This document shows positions 25,034-34,577 of a stretch of DNA of 64,000 bases, piece by piece. Source of the DNA: Acetobacterium sp965140355 (GTDB taxonomy: Bacteria; Bacillota; Clostridia; Eubacteriales; Eubacteriaceae); contig OZ223192.1 in assembly GCA_965140355.1 (NCBI GenBank), forward strand, positions 1 through 64,000, written 5' to 3'. A model generated the notes under the pieces. It was not told the origin of the DNA. It searched no databases and worked only from the letters and a program-made list of their open reading frames with translations. How positions within the stretch are numbered: position 1 is the stretch's first letter; each line of letters begins with the position of its first letter. The position numbers and the translations under genes are program-made.

Positions 25034-26524
25034 TTATTCGACGTCTTCCCAGCCTTTTGAGCATTCAACAGCTTTTAACCAGCCAGCATATAACTTAGTC
25101 CGAACATCGGCATCCATTGCAGGATTAAATGACCGGTCAAGTTTCCAGGCAGAAGTTACATCCGCTTTGCCATCCCAGAATTTAACAGCTAAACCAGCAA
25201 GATAGGCAGCACCCATTGCAGTTGTTTCAACAATTGAAGGACGATCAACAGGAACGCCTAAAATATCAGCCTGGAATTGCATTAAGAAGTCGTTAGCGCA
25301 AGCACCACCATCAACTTTTAAAGCGGCTAATTTAATGTTGGAATCTTTTTCCATGGCATCCAAAACATCTTTAGTTTGATAAGCTAAAGATTCAACAGTT
25401 GCACGGATTAAATGAGATTTGTTGGCACCACGGGTTAATCCTAAAATTGCGCCACGAGCATACATATCCCAATGGGGAGCACCTAGGCCAACAAAAGCGG
25501 GAACCATATATACACCATTGGTGTCAGGTACTTTATTGCAGTAGAATTCACTATCAGGTGAAGAATCAACGAGTCGGACTTCATCTCTTAACCATTGAAT
25601 AGCGGCACCAGCAACAAAGATTGAACCTTCAAGCGCATAATCAACTTCGCCATCTAAACCCCAGGCAATCGTAGTAACCAAACCGCTGTTTGATTTAACC
25701 GGTTTATCACCGGTGTTCATCAGCATAAAGCAACCGGTGCCATATGTGTTTTTAGCCATCCCAGGTTCGAAACAAGCTTGTCCAAAGAGCGCAGCTTGCT
25801 GATCGCCAGCAGCACCGGCAATCGGAATTTCAGCGCCATAAAGGGTGGTACTCCCATAAACAGCAGAAGAAGGTCTAACTTCAGGTAACATAGAAGCAGG
25901 AATATCCAGTTCTTTTAACATTTTTTCATCCCATTTTAGGGTTTTAATATTAAATGCCATCGTTCGAGAAGCATTTGAATAATCAGTTACATGTACTTTA
26001 CCATCAGTTAATTTCCAGATTAACCAGGTATCAATTGTTCCGAAAGCAAGTTCCCCTTTTTCAGCTCTTTCACGAGCACCAGGGACATTATTAAGAATCC
26101 AGTTAATTTTTGTTCCGGAAAAATATGCATCGATTACAAGTCCGGTGTTTTCACGAACATAATCTTCTAATCCGCGTGCTTTTAATTCGTCACAGAAAGC
26201 AGCGGTTCGACGGCATTGCCAGACAATAGCATTATAAATAGGTTCGCCTGTTTTTCTGTCCCAAACGACAGTTGTTTCACGTTGGTTTGTAATACCGATT
26301 GCTGCAATATCTTCAGCTGTAGCACCGATTTTTGACAGTGCTTCGGTAACAACACCACTTTGAGTAGCCCAAATTTCCATGGCGTCATGCTCAACCCAAC
26401 CGGCTTTAGGATAAATTTGAGTAAATTCTTTTTGTGCAACACTGACGATTTCGCTGTCATGGTTAAATAAAATCGCTCTTGAACTCGTGGTTCCTGCATC
26501 CAGTGATAAGATATACTTTTTCAT
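25034..26524 (-). CDS. glpK: Glycerol kinase
   Basis: 496-residue intact FGGY kinase making sn-glycerol 3-phosphate. MKKYILSLDAGTTSSRAILF is the N-terminal ATPase motif; GITNQRETTVVWDRKTGEP binds substrate; the catalytic aspartate is in IPIAGAAGDQQAALFGQ; KVDGGACANDFLMQFQ and GAAYLAGLAVKFW complete the site. Usual length for bacterial GlpK. It is first in the minus-strand operon glpK-glpP-GlpA-like-oxidoreductase-DUF1667. No glpF facilitator is present. GGGGG precedes the start, and a leader terminator lies about 90 bp upstream. Confidence 0.95.
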   Translation of the reverse strand: MKKYILSLDAGTTSSRAILFNHDSEIVSVAQKEFTQIYPKAGWVEHDAMEIWATQSGVVTEALSKIGATAEDIAAIGITNQRETTVVWDRKTGEPIYNAIVWQCRRTAAFCDELKARGLEDYVRENTGLVIDAYFSGTKINWILNNVPGARERAEKGELAFGTIDTWLIWKLTDGKVHVTDYSNASRTMAFNIKTLKWDEKMLKELDIPASMLPEVRPSSAVYGSTTLYGAEIPIAGAAGDQQAALFGQACFEPGMAKNTYGTGCFMLMNTGDKPVKSNSGLVTTIAWGLDGEVDYALEGSIFVAGAAIQWLRDEVRLVDSSPDSEFYCNKVPDTNGVYMVPAFVGLGAPHWDMYARGAILGLTRGANKSHLIRATVESLAYQTKDVLDAMEKDSNIKLAALKVDGGACANDFLMQFQADILGVPVDRPSIVETTAMGAAYLAGLAVKFWDGKADVTSAWKLDRSFNPAMDADVRTKLYAGWLKAVECSKGWEDVE

Positions 26525-26608
26525 AAGTATAACCCCCTATTTATTTTATTATTTATTTAATTATGCTTGATAAAACATAATGAAATCATAGAAAAGGAAA
26601 GAAAACAA

Positions 26609-26680
26609 ACAAAAAAAGCACATACTAACAGATTTACATATTCTCTTAATGTAAAAACGAAAGTACGGCCCTCCATAACT
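26609..26680 (-). promoter_or_regulatory. glpK leader terminator and putative GlpP target
   Basis: Reading the minus strand, GCCGTACT (26669-26662) pairs with AGTATGTGC (26626-26618, one bulged base), with a perfect inner stem TTTACAT/ATGTAAA, then seven T. The 5' side carries GGAGGGCCGTACT, matching the leader of the GlpA-like gene in 11 of 13 bases. A terminator upstream of, not after, glpK fits attenuation relieved by GlpP. Confidence 0.7.
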
Positions 26681-27027
26681 CCTGCCAATATATGAAATTA
26701 TTAAATCTTGGTGCAATTAATATTTAAAAATAGCTAAAACTTATTTCAAAAATATGATAACATAATTCAGAAAAAATGTAAAGGATTACTGATGAAAAAT
26801 TATGTTAAATAAATAACAACTCAAATTGGTGTGGCTGTTCACTCGGTTTAAGTTGAATTTACAGGCAGTTGAAACAACCTTATTATAAGGAATTTTTGCT
26901 ACTGGGATCAATATCATCCTTCCGGGACAGACCATCTATTCATTTTTGGGAATCTATGATATAATAATAAAAAAATCGGAGTTTTGAGCATAATGAAACA
27001 AATATTAATTGCAGAATGGTAGAAATA
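26681..27027. other. Divergent promoter region between glpK and dnaE
   Basis: AT-rich spacer. On the plus side GATATAATAATAA around 26958-26970 gives a -10-like TATAAT for dnaE. No clear minus-strand promoter for glpK could be fixed by eye. A nine-codon open frame (ATG at 26993, stop at 27020-27022) overlaps the first possible dnaE start; it is probably incidental. Confidence 0.4.
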
Positions 27028-30000
27028 ATGAAAAAACAATTTACACATCTTCATGTACATAGTGAATATAGTCTTTTGGATGGCTTTGGACGCATAAATG
27101 AGTTAGTTAAAGCGGTGGCCGAAAGTGGCATGGATAGTATCGCGATTACTGACCATGGGGTGCTTTTTGGGGCGATCGATTTTTATAAAGCCTGCCTGAA
27201 AGAAGCAATCCATCCGGTGATCGGGTGTGAAGTTTATGTGGCTCCGCGAGGGTTGGCAAAAAAAGATCCCGTTTATGATAAGGAACGAGCGCATCTTATT
27301 TTGTTAGCAGAGAACAACATCGGGTATAAAAATCTCATGAAGATTGTATCAAAAGGTTTTATTGATGGTTTTTATTATAAACCCAGAGTTGACCATGACT
27401 GTCTGCGTGAGAATCGTGAGGGCATTATTTGTTTGTCGGCTTGTATTGCCGGAGAAATTCCGCAATTAATTCTAAAAAATGATATTGCTGGTGCTGAGGA
27501 ACGTTGTCTGATTTATCAGGATATTTTTGGAAAGGATAATTTCTTTCTGGAAATCCAGGATCACCGTTTGCGGGAAGAAGCCTTAGTTAATGAACGGATG
27601 ATGCAATTGTCAAAAAAATTAGAGATTCCGTTGGTTGTCACAAATGATGTTCATTATGTGCGTAAGGAGGACAGTGAAAATCATGATATTTTATTGTGTA
27701 TCCAAACCGCTGCTACGGTTCAGGAAGATAAGCGGATGCGCTTTCCCAATAATGAGTTTTATTTAAAAAATTGTGAAGAAATGAGTAAGCTTTTTGCGGA
27801 TGTGCCGGAAGCAATCGAAAATTCAAACCGGATTGCTGAGCGTTGCCAAGTCACCTTTGATCTGGAAAAAACGCATTTGCCGCAGTTTGAGTTACCGCCT
27901 AATGAAAATGCCAAAGAATATCTGAAAAACCTTTGTCGCCAAGGAATGACAGCGAAATATCAGGCGCGTTCTAAAGAACTGGATGAACGATTGGAATATG
28001 AATTGGAAACGATTCATAATATGGGGTTTGATGATTATTTTTTGATTGTTTGGGATTTTATTAAATATGCGAAAGATCATCAGATTATGGTGGGTCCCGG
28101 TCGCGGCAGCGCCGCCGGAAGTCTGGTTGCATATTGTCTGGGGATTACCACCATCGATCCAATTAAGTATCAATTGCTGTTTGAACGCTTTCTTAACCCC
28201 GAGCGAGTAACGATGCCGGATATCGATGTCGATTTTTGTTATGAACGACGCCAGGAAGTGATTGATTATGTTGTGGCCAAATATGGGGAAGACCGGGTTG
28301 CTCAAATTATTACATTTGGAACCATGGCGGCCCGGGGGGCGCTACGAGATGTTGGTCGGGCTTTAGATATGCCTTATAGTTTAGTTGATCGGGTGGCTAA
28401 AGAGATCCCTATTCATCCGGGGGTAAATATCACAATTAAAGATGCGTTAGAAGAAAATCCGGAACTTAAGAAGATGGCTGAGTCGGATACTGAGATTGCT
28501 AAGTTAATAAGAACGGCGCAGTCGATTGAAGGTTTAGCGCGACACGCGTCGACGCATGCTGCCGGAGTCGTCATATCCGATTTGCCACTGGTGGAATATA
28601 TTCCGCTTTATCGCAATAATGATGTCATCACCACCCAATTTACAATGGGGCTGCTGGAAGATCTGGGGCTACTTAAAATGGATTTTCTCGGCCTTAGAAC
28701 GTTAACCGTTATTCGCGACGCACTTGAAAATATCGAATCCACCACTGGCCAAAGCCTGGATCTCGATCGTTTGGAAATGAATGACGCGAAAGTTTATGAG
28801 ATGCTCTCAAAAGGCGATACCTTAGGGGTTTTTCAATTGGAAAGTCGGGGCATGCAGCAGTTTATAAAAGATCTTCAGCCAGAAAATTTTGAAGATATTA
28901 TTGCCGGCATTTCGCTTTATCGTCCCGGTCCAATGGAACAGATTCCGCGCTATCTTGAAAATAAAAAAAATCCTGAAAAGGTTACCTTTGACCATCCGAT
29001 TTTAGCGAAGATCCTAAATGTGACTTATGGTTGTATGGTTTATCAGGAACAGGTCATGCAAATTTTTCGTGATGTAGCCGGTTTTTCGATGGGGAGAAGT
29101 GATTTAGTTCGACGGGCCATGTCCAAGAAAAAGATTAGTGTGATGGAAGCTGAAGGTTTGGTTTTTATTCATGGCGAAACTGGTGAAGATGGAAAAATTC
29201 TGGTTGAAGGGGCTATTCGACGGGGGGTACCCGAACCTGTGGCAAAAAAAATCTTTGAAGAAATGAAAGATTTTGCCAAGTATGCATTTAATAAATCCCA
29301 TGCTGCGGCGTATGCGGTCGTTGCCTACCAGACAGCTTGGCTAAAATGTTATTATCCGACCGAATTTATGGCCGCTTTAATGTCAAGTATTATGGATGAT
29401 GAAAAAAAAGTTGCTAAATACATTGAAGATTGCCGAAAAATGGGTATTCATGTATTGCCGCCAAATATTAACGCCAGTTATGAAAAGTTTAGCGTTTCCG
29501 GCAGTTCCATTTGTTTTGGTTTGGGTGCTGTTAAAGGACTTGGCAAAAATGCGATTGCCGCAATTATTGAGGCTCGCAAAGCTAAGGGGAATTTTCTCAG
29601 CCTTCGGGATCTCTGTGAACGAGTTGATTTGAAGTCACTTAATAAACGCAGCATTGAGAGCCTGATTAAGGGTGGGGCATTTGACACGATTGGAACCAGT
29701 CGGGCGCAAATGCTGGCGATTGCTGAATTGGTGGTCGATCAGGTACAACGCGAAAAAAAAGATCGGATATCGGGACAAATGTCGCTTTTAGATATGGCCG
29801 GAATGGGTGACTCAAAAACAATGACGAGTCTCAAAGAAGATCATTTTCCGCAAAAGCAGCCATTTTCTAAAGAAGAACGATTAGCGCTGGAAAAAGAAGT
29901 TTTAGGATTGTATGTTACCGGCCATCCATTGGAAAAATATGAAGAGATTCTTAAAAAAACAGTCACATTATTTTCGAATAGTATCGATAGTTATCAGGAT

Positions 30001-30576
30001 TTAAAAGATGCGGGAATTCGCGATGGGCAATCGGTTAGCGTTGGCGGTTTGATTATTGAAATGAAAACAATGATGACAAAAAAGGGTCAGATGATGTGTT
30101 TTTTAACATTGGAAGATTTATATGGACGGATTGAAGTGGTGGTATTTCCGAAAACCTATGATGAATACCGACGTTACTTAAAGGCTGATCAGCCAGTAGT
30201 GATTAAAGGTCGGATAAATTATAATGAAGAGGCTCGAACAACGGTCATTGCCGCACAGATATTTCCGATTGGCGAACCGCAGGAAAATCATGAAAAAAGT
30301 ATTGTAAAAGAAGTTACATCAAAGTATGAAACGGCTAATAACCTAAAAAACCGGGAAAAGTTAGTTTTGAGTTTAGATAATTTTACAGAAAAACACTTGA
30401 TAAAAACAATTAAATCGATTCTAATTAAGTATCCGGGAGTGATCCCCGTGATATTATATATAAAAAACGAGCAAAAACAGTTTGGTGCCAATAAAGATTT
30501 ATGGGTTACCCTTAGTGAACCATTGATTGAAGAGTTGGGCCAAATTTTAGGAATAAAAAACGTGGAGGTAAAATAA
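27028..30576 (+). CDS. dnaE: DNA polymerase III alpha subunit DnaE
   Basis: 1182-residue C-family replicative polymerase. N-terminal PHP domain (FTHLHVHSEYSLLDG, AITDHG, VIGCEVYVAPRG; about 4-210), polymerase core with GPGRGSAAGSLVAYCLG and the catalytic aspartates in MPDIDVDFCYERRQEV (about 390-410), helix-hairpin-helix segment after 800, and an OB-fold near 990-1080. In low-GC Gram-positives this is the DnaE partner of PolC. ATG at 27028 (MKKQFTHL) is chosen by alignment; 27016 is in frame but neither has a strong ribosome site. pfkA follows two bases after the stop, the conserved dnaE-pfkA-pyk order. Confidence 0.95.
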   Translation: MKKQFTHLHVHSEYSLLDGFGRINELVKAVAESGMDSIAITDHGVLFGAIDFYKACLKEAIHPVIGCEVYVAPRGLAKKDPVYDKERAHLILLAENNIGYKNLMKIVSKGFIDGFYYKPRVDHDCLRENREGIICLSACIAGEIPQLILKNDIAGAEERCLIYQDIFGKDNFFLEIQDHRLREEALVNERMMQLSKKLEIPLVVTNDVHYVRKEDSENHDILLCIQTAATVQEDKRMRFPNNEFYLKNCEEMSKLFADVPEAIENSNRIAERCQVTFDLEKTHLPQFELPPNENAKEYLKNLCRQGMTAKYQARSKELDERLEYELETIHNMGFDDYFLIVWDFIKYAKDHQIMVGPGRGSAAGSLVAYCLGITTIDPIKYQLLFERFLNPERVTMPDIDVDFCYERRQEVIDYVVAKYGEDRVAQIITFGTMAARGALRDVGRALDMPYSLVDRVAKEIPIHPGVNITIKDALEENPELKKMAESDTEIAKLIRTAQSIEGLARHASTHAAGVVISDLPLVEYIPLYRNNDVITTQFTMGLLEDLGLLKMDFLGLRTLTVIRDALENIESTTGQSLDLDRLEMNDAKVYEMLSKGDTLGVFQLESRGMQQFIKDLQPENFEDIIAGISLYRPGPMEQIPRYLENKKNPEKVTFDHPILAKILNVTYGCMVYQEQVMQIFRDVAGFSMGRSDLVRRAMSKKKISVMEAEGLVFIHGETGEDGKILVEGAIRRGVPEPVAKKIFEEMKDFAKYAFNKSHAAAYAVVAYQTAWLKCYYPTEFMAALMSSIMDDEKKVAKYIEDCRKMGIHVLPPNINASYEKFSVSGSSICFGLGAVKGLGKNAIAAIIEARKAKGNFLSLRDLCERVDLKSLNKRSIESLIKGGAFDTIGTSRAQMLAIAELVVDQVQREKKDRISGQMSLLDMAGMGDSKTMTSLKEDHFPQKQPFSKEERLALEKEVLGLYVTGHPLEKYEEILKKTVTLFSNSIDSYQDLKDAGIRDGQSVSVGGLIIEMKTMMTKKGQMMCFLTLEDLYGRIEVVVFPKTYDEYRRYLKADQPVVIKGRINYNEEARTTVIAAQIFPIGEPQENHEKSIVKEVTSKYETANNLKNREKLVLSLDNFTEKHLIKTIKSILIKYPGVIPVILYIKNEQKQFGANKDLWVTLSEPLIEELGQILGIKNVEVK

Positions 30577-30578
30577 AT

Positions 30579-31535
30579 ATGAGAATTGGGATTTTGACTA
30601 GCGGTGGCGATGCGCCGGGAATGAACGCAGCGATCCGGGCCGTCGTAAGAACCGCCATTTTTAACAAAATTGAAGTTTATGGGATTCATCGCGGTTATGC
30701 GGGATTATTGGAAGAAGATATTGTACCATTGAATGTTTATTCCGTAGCTGATATTCTCCAGCGGGGAGGCACCATTCTGAGAACATCCAGAAGCGAATTT
30801 TTTGCGACCGATGCTGGCGTTAAAAAAGGTGCTGAAGTCCTTGAAGCATATGGAATCGAACATCTGGTTGTAATCGGTGGTGATGGGAGTTTTAAAGGGG
30901 CCTTGGCGCTTCAAAAAGAAGGCGTTAGTGTGATTGGGATACCGGGAACGATCGACAATGATATTGGTTGCAGTGACTATACCATTGGTTTTGATACCGC
31001 AGTAACAACCGCACTGGATGCAATCAGTAAAATTAGAGACACGACGTACTCCCATAATCGTATTAATGTGATTCAGGTAATGGGGCGAAAATGTGGAGAT
31101 ATTGCCCTTTATTCAGGGTTATCCGGTGGCGCGGAAGCGTTAATCTTGCCAGAAGTAAAAACGGATCTGGATGAGATTTGTCAGCGCCTTTTAGTTGGCA
31201 AAGATCGTGGAAAACTTCATAGTATTGTGATGCTTGCTGAAGGTTGTGGCAATTATCGGGATTATTGTGTCCAAATTGAAGAACGAACCCAAGTTACCAC
31301 CAAAGGTACGAATTTAGGATATATTCAAAGGGGGGGATCACCTTCCAATATCGATCGGAATTTAGCCTGCTTTATGGGATATAATGCCGTTCAGGCAATA
31401 ATTAAAAAGGAAACCGGAAGTGTTATGGTTCAACGATTTGGCGGTTATCAGGGGATTCCTCTGGAGGAAGCCATTCAGATACCAAAGGTATTCCGTCAAG
31501 ATATATATGATATTGCAATGGTGCTGTCCATTTAG
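30579..31535 (+). CDS. pfkA: ATP-dependent 6-phosphofructokinase
   Basis: 318 residues, normal for bacterial PfkA, which makes fructose 1,6-bisphosphate from fructose 6-phosphate. GGDAPGMNAAIRAVVR binds ATP, GGDGSFKGA and GTIDNDIG form the active site; glycine in IPGTIDNDIG, not lysine, indicates ATP rather than pyrophosphate as donor. GFDTAVTTALDAI and the effector-site RGGSPSNIDRNLA follow. GGAGG sits just before the start, inside the end of dnaE. Pyruvate kinase is 76 bp downstream. Confidence 0.95.
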   Translation: MRIGILTSGGDAPGMNAAIRAVVRTAIFNKIEVYGIHRGYAGLLEEDIVPLNVYSVADILQRGGTILRTSRSEFFATDAGVKKGAEVLEAYGIEHLVVIGGDGSFKGALALQKEGVSVIGIPGTIDNDIGCSDYTIGFDTAVTTALDAISKIRDTTYSHNRINVIQVMGRKCGDIALYSGLSGGAEALILPEVKTDLDEICQRLLVGKDRGKLHSIVMLAEGCGNYRDYCVQIEERTQVTTKGTNLGYIQRGGSPSNIDRNLACFMGYNAVQAIIKKETGSVMVQRFGGYQGIPLEEAIQIPKVFRQDIYDIAMVLSI

Positions 31536-31611
31536 GTTTAAAAAACAAAAGGACACCTATAAAAGCGCATTTTTGAGTTTGATGAAGTGATATTAGAAAG
31601 TAGGTATAAAT

Positions 31612-33354
31612 ATGAAAAAAACGAAAATAGTTTGTACATTAGGTCCGGCAACAGATACCAAGGAAGTATTAAGAGAACTCATTCTTAATGGAATGAACGT
31701 GGCCCGTCTGAATTTTTCACATGGTAGTCATGAAGAACACGCAGCAAGAATTAAACGTATTAAAGAGGTACGTAAAGAACTGGGGATTCCCATTGCCATT
31801 ATGCTCGATACAAAGGGGCCAGAAATTCGGACCGGTGACTTGGAAACGGGAAAAGTGGAATTGGTAACTGGTGAAAAGGTCACACTAACAACTGAACCTA
31901 TTTCAGGCGATCAAAAACACTTTAGCGTCTCTTATAAAAATCTGCCAAAGGAAGTTACTGCTGGTTGTCGAATTTTAATTGATGATGGTTTAATCCAGCT
32001 GGAAGTGGAAAATACAAGTGCAACCGAGATTAATTGTCGTATTTTAAATGGTGGTACTTTAGGAAGTAAAAAGAGTATTAATATTCCGGGGGTAAACATT
32101 GAGTTGCCGGCTTTGACAGAAAAAGACAAAAGCGATATTATTTTTGGAATTCAACAAAAAGTTGACTATGTGGCCGCTTCCTTTGTTAGAAAACCACACG
32201 ATGTGTTAGCAATCAGAAAAGTTTTAGAACAAAATGGTGGCGGGGGTATCTACATTATTTCAAAAATTGAAAATCAGGAAGGGGTTGAAAATATCGATCG
32301 AATTCTTGATGTCTCAGATGGAATCATGGTTGCCAGAGGCGACCTGGGGGTAGAAATACCGGCTGAAGAAGTGCCGCTGGTCCAAAAAAGCATTATCAGA
32401 AAATGTAATCTTTTGGGTAAACCGGTTATTACTGCGACTCAGATGTTAGATTCGATGATGCGTAATCCGAGACCAACGCGAGCTGAAGTCGGGGATGTTG
32501 CCAATGCCGTCTTTGATGGAACCGATGCCGTGATGTTATCGGGTGAAACAGCAGCCGGATCTTATCCGATTGAGTCCGTTAAAACGATGTGTAACATTGT
32601 CGTTAACAGTGAAGATTCAGAAGAGTACGCGCGACGAAAAAAACCCGATCACGGAGAGTTAACGATTACCAACGCTGTTAGTGAAGGCGCTTGTCAGATT
32701 GCTGATCAGCTGGACGCACAATCGATTATTGCGGCAACATCGTCGGGTCATACCGCGCGGATGATCTCCAAATATCGACCTGATTGCGGAATTTTGGCCG
32801 TAACCGATAAAGTAACCACGGTTCGTCGTTTGTCGCTTGTTTGGGGGGTAAATTGCATTTATACCGCTGAATTCGGAGATACCGACAGTATGATTCAGGA
32901 TGCCGTTAAAAAGGCTGTTGAGCAGGATTACGTTAAATTTGGAGATATTGCCATTGTTGCTGCCGGAGTCCCATTGGGAGTACAGGGAAATACCAATATG
33001 ATTAAGGTGCATACGGTTGGAAATGCCATTATTAATGGGGTTGGGATCGGTAAAAACCCTGTGACGGGTTATGCAAAATTAGTTACTTCAGCTAATATTG
33101 GAGATTTTCAGGAAGGTGATATCTTAGTTGTCAAGGCGCTTACACCAGAGGTTAACAGCATCTTGCCATTAGCTTCAGCGATTATTACTGAAGAGGGTGG
33201 TCTTAGTTCGGAAGGTGCTATCGCCGGACTTCATTATGATATTCCGGTTATCGTCAATGTTGTTAAGGCATTGGAAACGCTTGAACATGGTAAGCTTATT
33301 TCAGTTGACCCCAAACGTGGCGTTGTATATCAAGGTAGAGTCCAGATGATGTAA
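31612..33354 (+). CDS. pyk: Pyruvate kinase with C-terminal PEP-utilising domain
   Basis: 580 residues. TIM-barrel motifs KIVCTLGPAT, ARLNFSHG, LDTKGPEIRTG, the active-site lysine in IYIISKIENQEG, MVARGDLGVEIP and ATQMLDSM are all present. An extra domain from about residue 480 is homologous to the phosphohistidine domain of PEP synthase, as in Bacillus-type Pyk. At the usual histidine position (TSHA in most) this protein reads GGLSSEGAIAG, so the swivelling histidine is lost; this does not affect the kinase core. Last gene of the dnaE-pfkA-pyk group, with a terminator 40 bp later. Confidence 0.95.
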   Translation: MKKTKIVCTLGPATDTKEVLRELILNGMNVARLNFSHGSHEEHAARIKRIKEVRKELGIPIAIMLDTKGPEIRTGDLETGKVELVTGEKVTLTTEPISGDQKHFSVSYKNLPKEVTAGCRILIDDGLIQLEVENTSATEINCRILNGGTLGSKKSINIPGVNIELPALTEKDKSDIIFGIQQKVDYVAASFVRKPHDVLAIRKVLEQNGGGGIYIISKIENQEGVENIDRILDVSDGIMVARGDLGVEIPAEEVPLVQKSIIRKCNLLGKPVITATQMLDSMMRNPRPTRAEVGDVANAVFDGTDAVMLSGETAAGSYPIESVKTMCNIVVNSEDSEEYARRKKPDHGELTITNAVSEGACQIADQLDAQSIIAATSSGHTARMISKYRPDCGILAVTDKVTTVRRLSLVWGVNCIYTAEFGDTDSMIQDAVKKAVEQDYVKFGDIAIVAAGVPLGVQGNTNMIKVHTVGNAIINGVGIGKNPVTGYAKLVTSANIGDFQEGDILVVKALTPEVNSILPLASAIITEEGGLSSEGAIAGLHYDIPVIVNVVKALETLEHGKLISVDPKRGVVYQGRVQMM

Positions 33355-33393
33355 TGCGCTTATTCCTTCAAATGGAATAAAATAAGGTGAGAT

Positions 33394-33436
33394 AAAAATG
33401 ACCGCGGTGTTAGTGCTAACACTGCGGTCATTTTTT
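33394..33436. terminator. Intrinsic terminator after pyk, bidirectional
   Basis: AAAAATGACCGC pairs with GCGGTCATTTTT, and the loop contains a further GTGTTAG/CTAACAC stem. T6 follows on the plus strand and A-rich DNA precedes, so it can also serve the minus-strand lipoprotein gene ending at 33447. Confidence 0.9.
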
Positions 33437-33446
33437 GATGGTCAAA

Positions 33447-34577
33447 TTAATCAAATTTGTATGTGAGTTCATAGGTTTGCGATAAGGTGCGATTTTCACT
33501 GGCACTGATATTATCGGCATTTTTTTCAACTGAGAAAAATAAAATGGACTGATAGGGATGACAAATGATTTGAGAATTAATATTAAGTGGCGCCGTTAAT
33601 TGCAAAGCATTTTTTCCGTTTGCATCCATTATCCAAATTGATTCGGTATGCGAATCAGAGTTTGAGGTCGACTGCGTGAAAATAATGCGTTCGCCATTTG
33701 GTGTGAAACGGGCTGAATCATAATTTCCAGAGGCGATACTGATGGGGTTTAGGATATTAGTTTGCCATGTTCGGATGGTTTTAGAATCGCCGTTGTTTTT
33801 GATAAAAAGAACTTGGTTCGTTAGGTCATTAATATCAAAACTGCTGACATTTTCAGAAATTAACGAAGCCGTTAATTCAGCGGAAGTATCTTCTATTTTG
33901 GTATAATAAAGATTTGTTTTTTCTTCATCTTGGGGATCGGTAGCAATAAAAACAAACCCTTTTTCAGTGCCAATATAGTTAATGTCGATGATATTATAGT
34001 TCTTATGGAGACTGTAAACTTGGCGATTGCTTTCATTATCGGCTAAGATGATTTGGTTGTTGTTATTGGTATAAACGACCTGTCCTAAATCCCCGATACC
34101 AAAATATTGCGAAACATTTTCTTCAGGAAGCGAAATAACGCGAGTGATATTTTTGTTAATGTCAGACCATAAAATTTGACTGTCAGTGTTACCAGTTGCG
34201 GTATCGGTTAGTTTTTCGGTATAATACATTCCGGTATCAAAGGTATCATAAAGAGCGTTTAATACAATTTTGTCAGAATTTGAAAAAGTTGTGGTTTGCA
34301 TTGTTTCGGTATTATAGGTATTAATATTATAGGTCGAACCAGAATTCAAAAGGATGAGATTATTCCCGCTATTGGTAATATCTTGGACGGTTCCCGAGGC
34401 AATCATGGTATAGGATTGAATATTGATTTGCTGTGGCGAAGGCTCACTTAAAACTTGATTATTATGCAAAATAACCGGAACATTGGTTGGGATGAATAAG
34501 TTTTGACAACCACTGAATAGAAATAGCGTTAAAGTGACAAAACCGCTTATGATTATTTTATTTGTTGCGTTTTTCAT
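33447..34577 (-). CDS. Lipoprotein with TolB-like beta-propeller repeats, coupled to the sensor kinase
   Basis: 376 residues. Signal peptide with lipobox LFLFSGC (cysteine about residue 24). The exported part contains propeller-like blades: YNIIDINYIGTEKGFVFIA, SARFTPNGERIIFTQST and SIWIMDANGKNALQLTAP, the last resembling TolB/DPP-IV WD-type repeats. The start at 34577 follows GGAGGTGAAAGCG and lies 20 bases inside the 3' end of the histidine kinase gene, so the two are translationally coupled. A role as an extracytoplasmic accessory of the kinase is inferred from that coupling. No enzyme motif is seen. Confidence 0.65.
   Translation of the reverse strand: MKNATNKIIISGFVTLTLFLFSGCQNLFIPTNVPVILHNNQVLSEPSPQQINIQSYTMIASGTVQDITNSGNNLILLNSGSTYNINTYNTETMQTTTFSNSDKIVLNALYDTFDTGMYYTEKLTDTATGNTDSQILWSDINKNITRVISLPEENVSQYFGIGDLGQVVYTNNNNQIILADNESNRQVYSLHKNYNIIDINYIGTEKGFVFIATDPQDEEKTNLYYTKIEDTSAELTASLISENVSSFDINDLTNQVLFIKNNGDSKTIRTWQTNILNPISIASGNYDSARFTPNGERIIFTQSTSNSDSHTESIWIMDANGKNALQLTAPLNINSQIICHPYQSILFFSVEKNADNISASENRTLSQTYELTYKFD

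Noticed and set aside
26993..27022. Nine-codon leader peptide ahead of dnaE
   Set aside because: The GGAG upstream is too far from the ATG and the peptide shows no runs of regulatory codons; probably chance.
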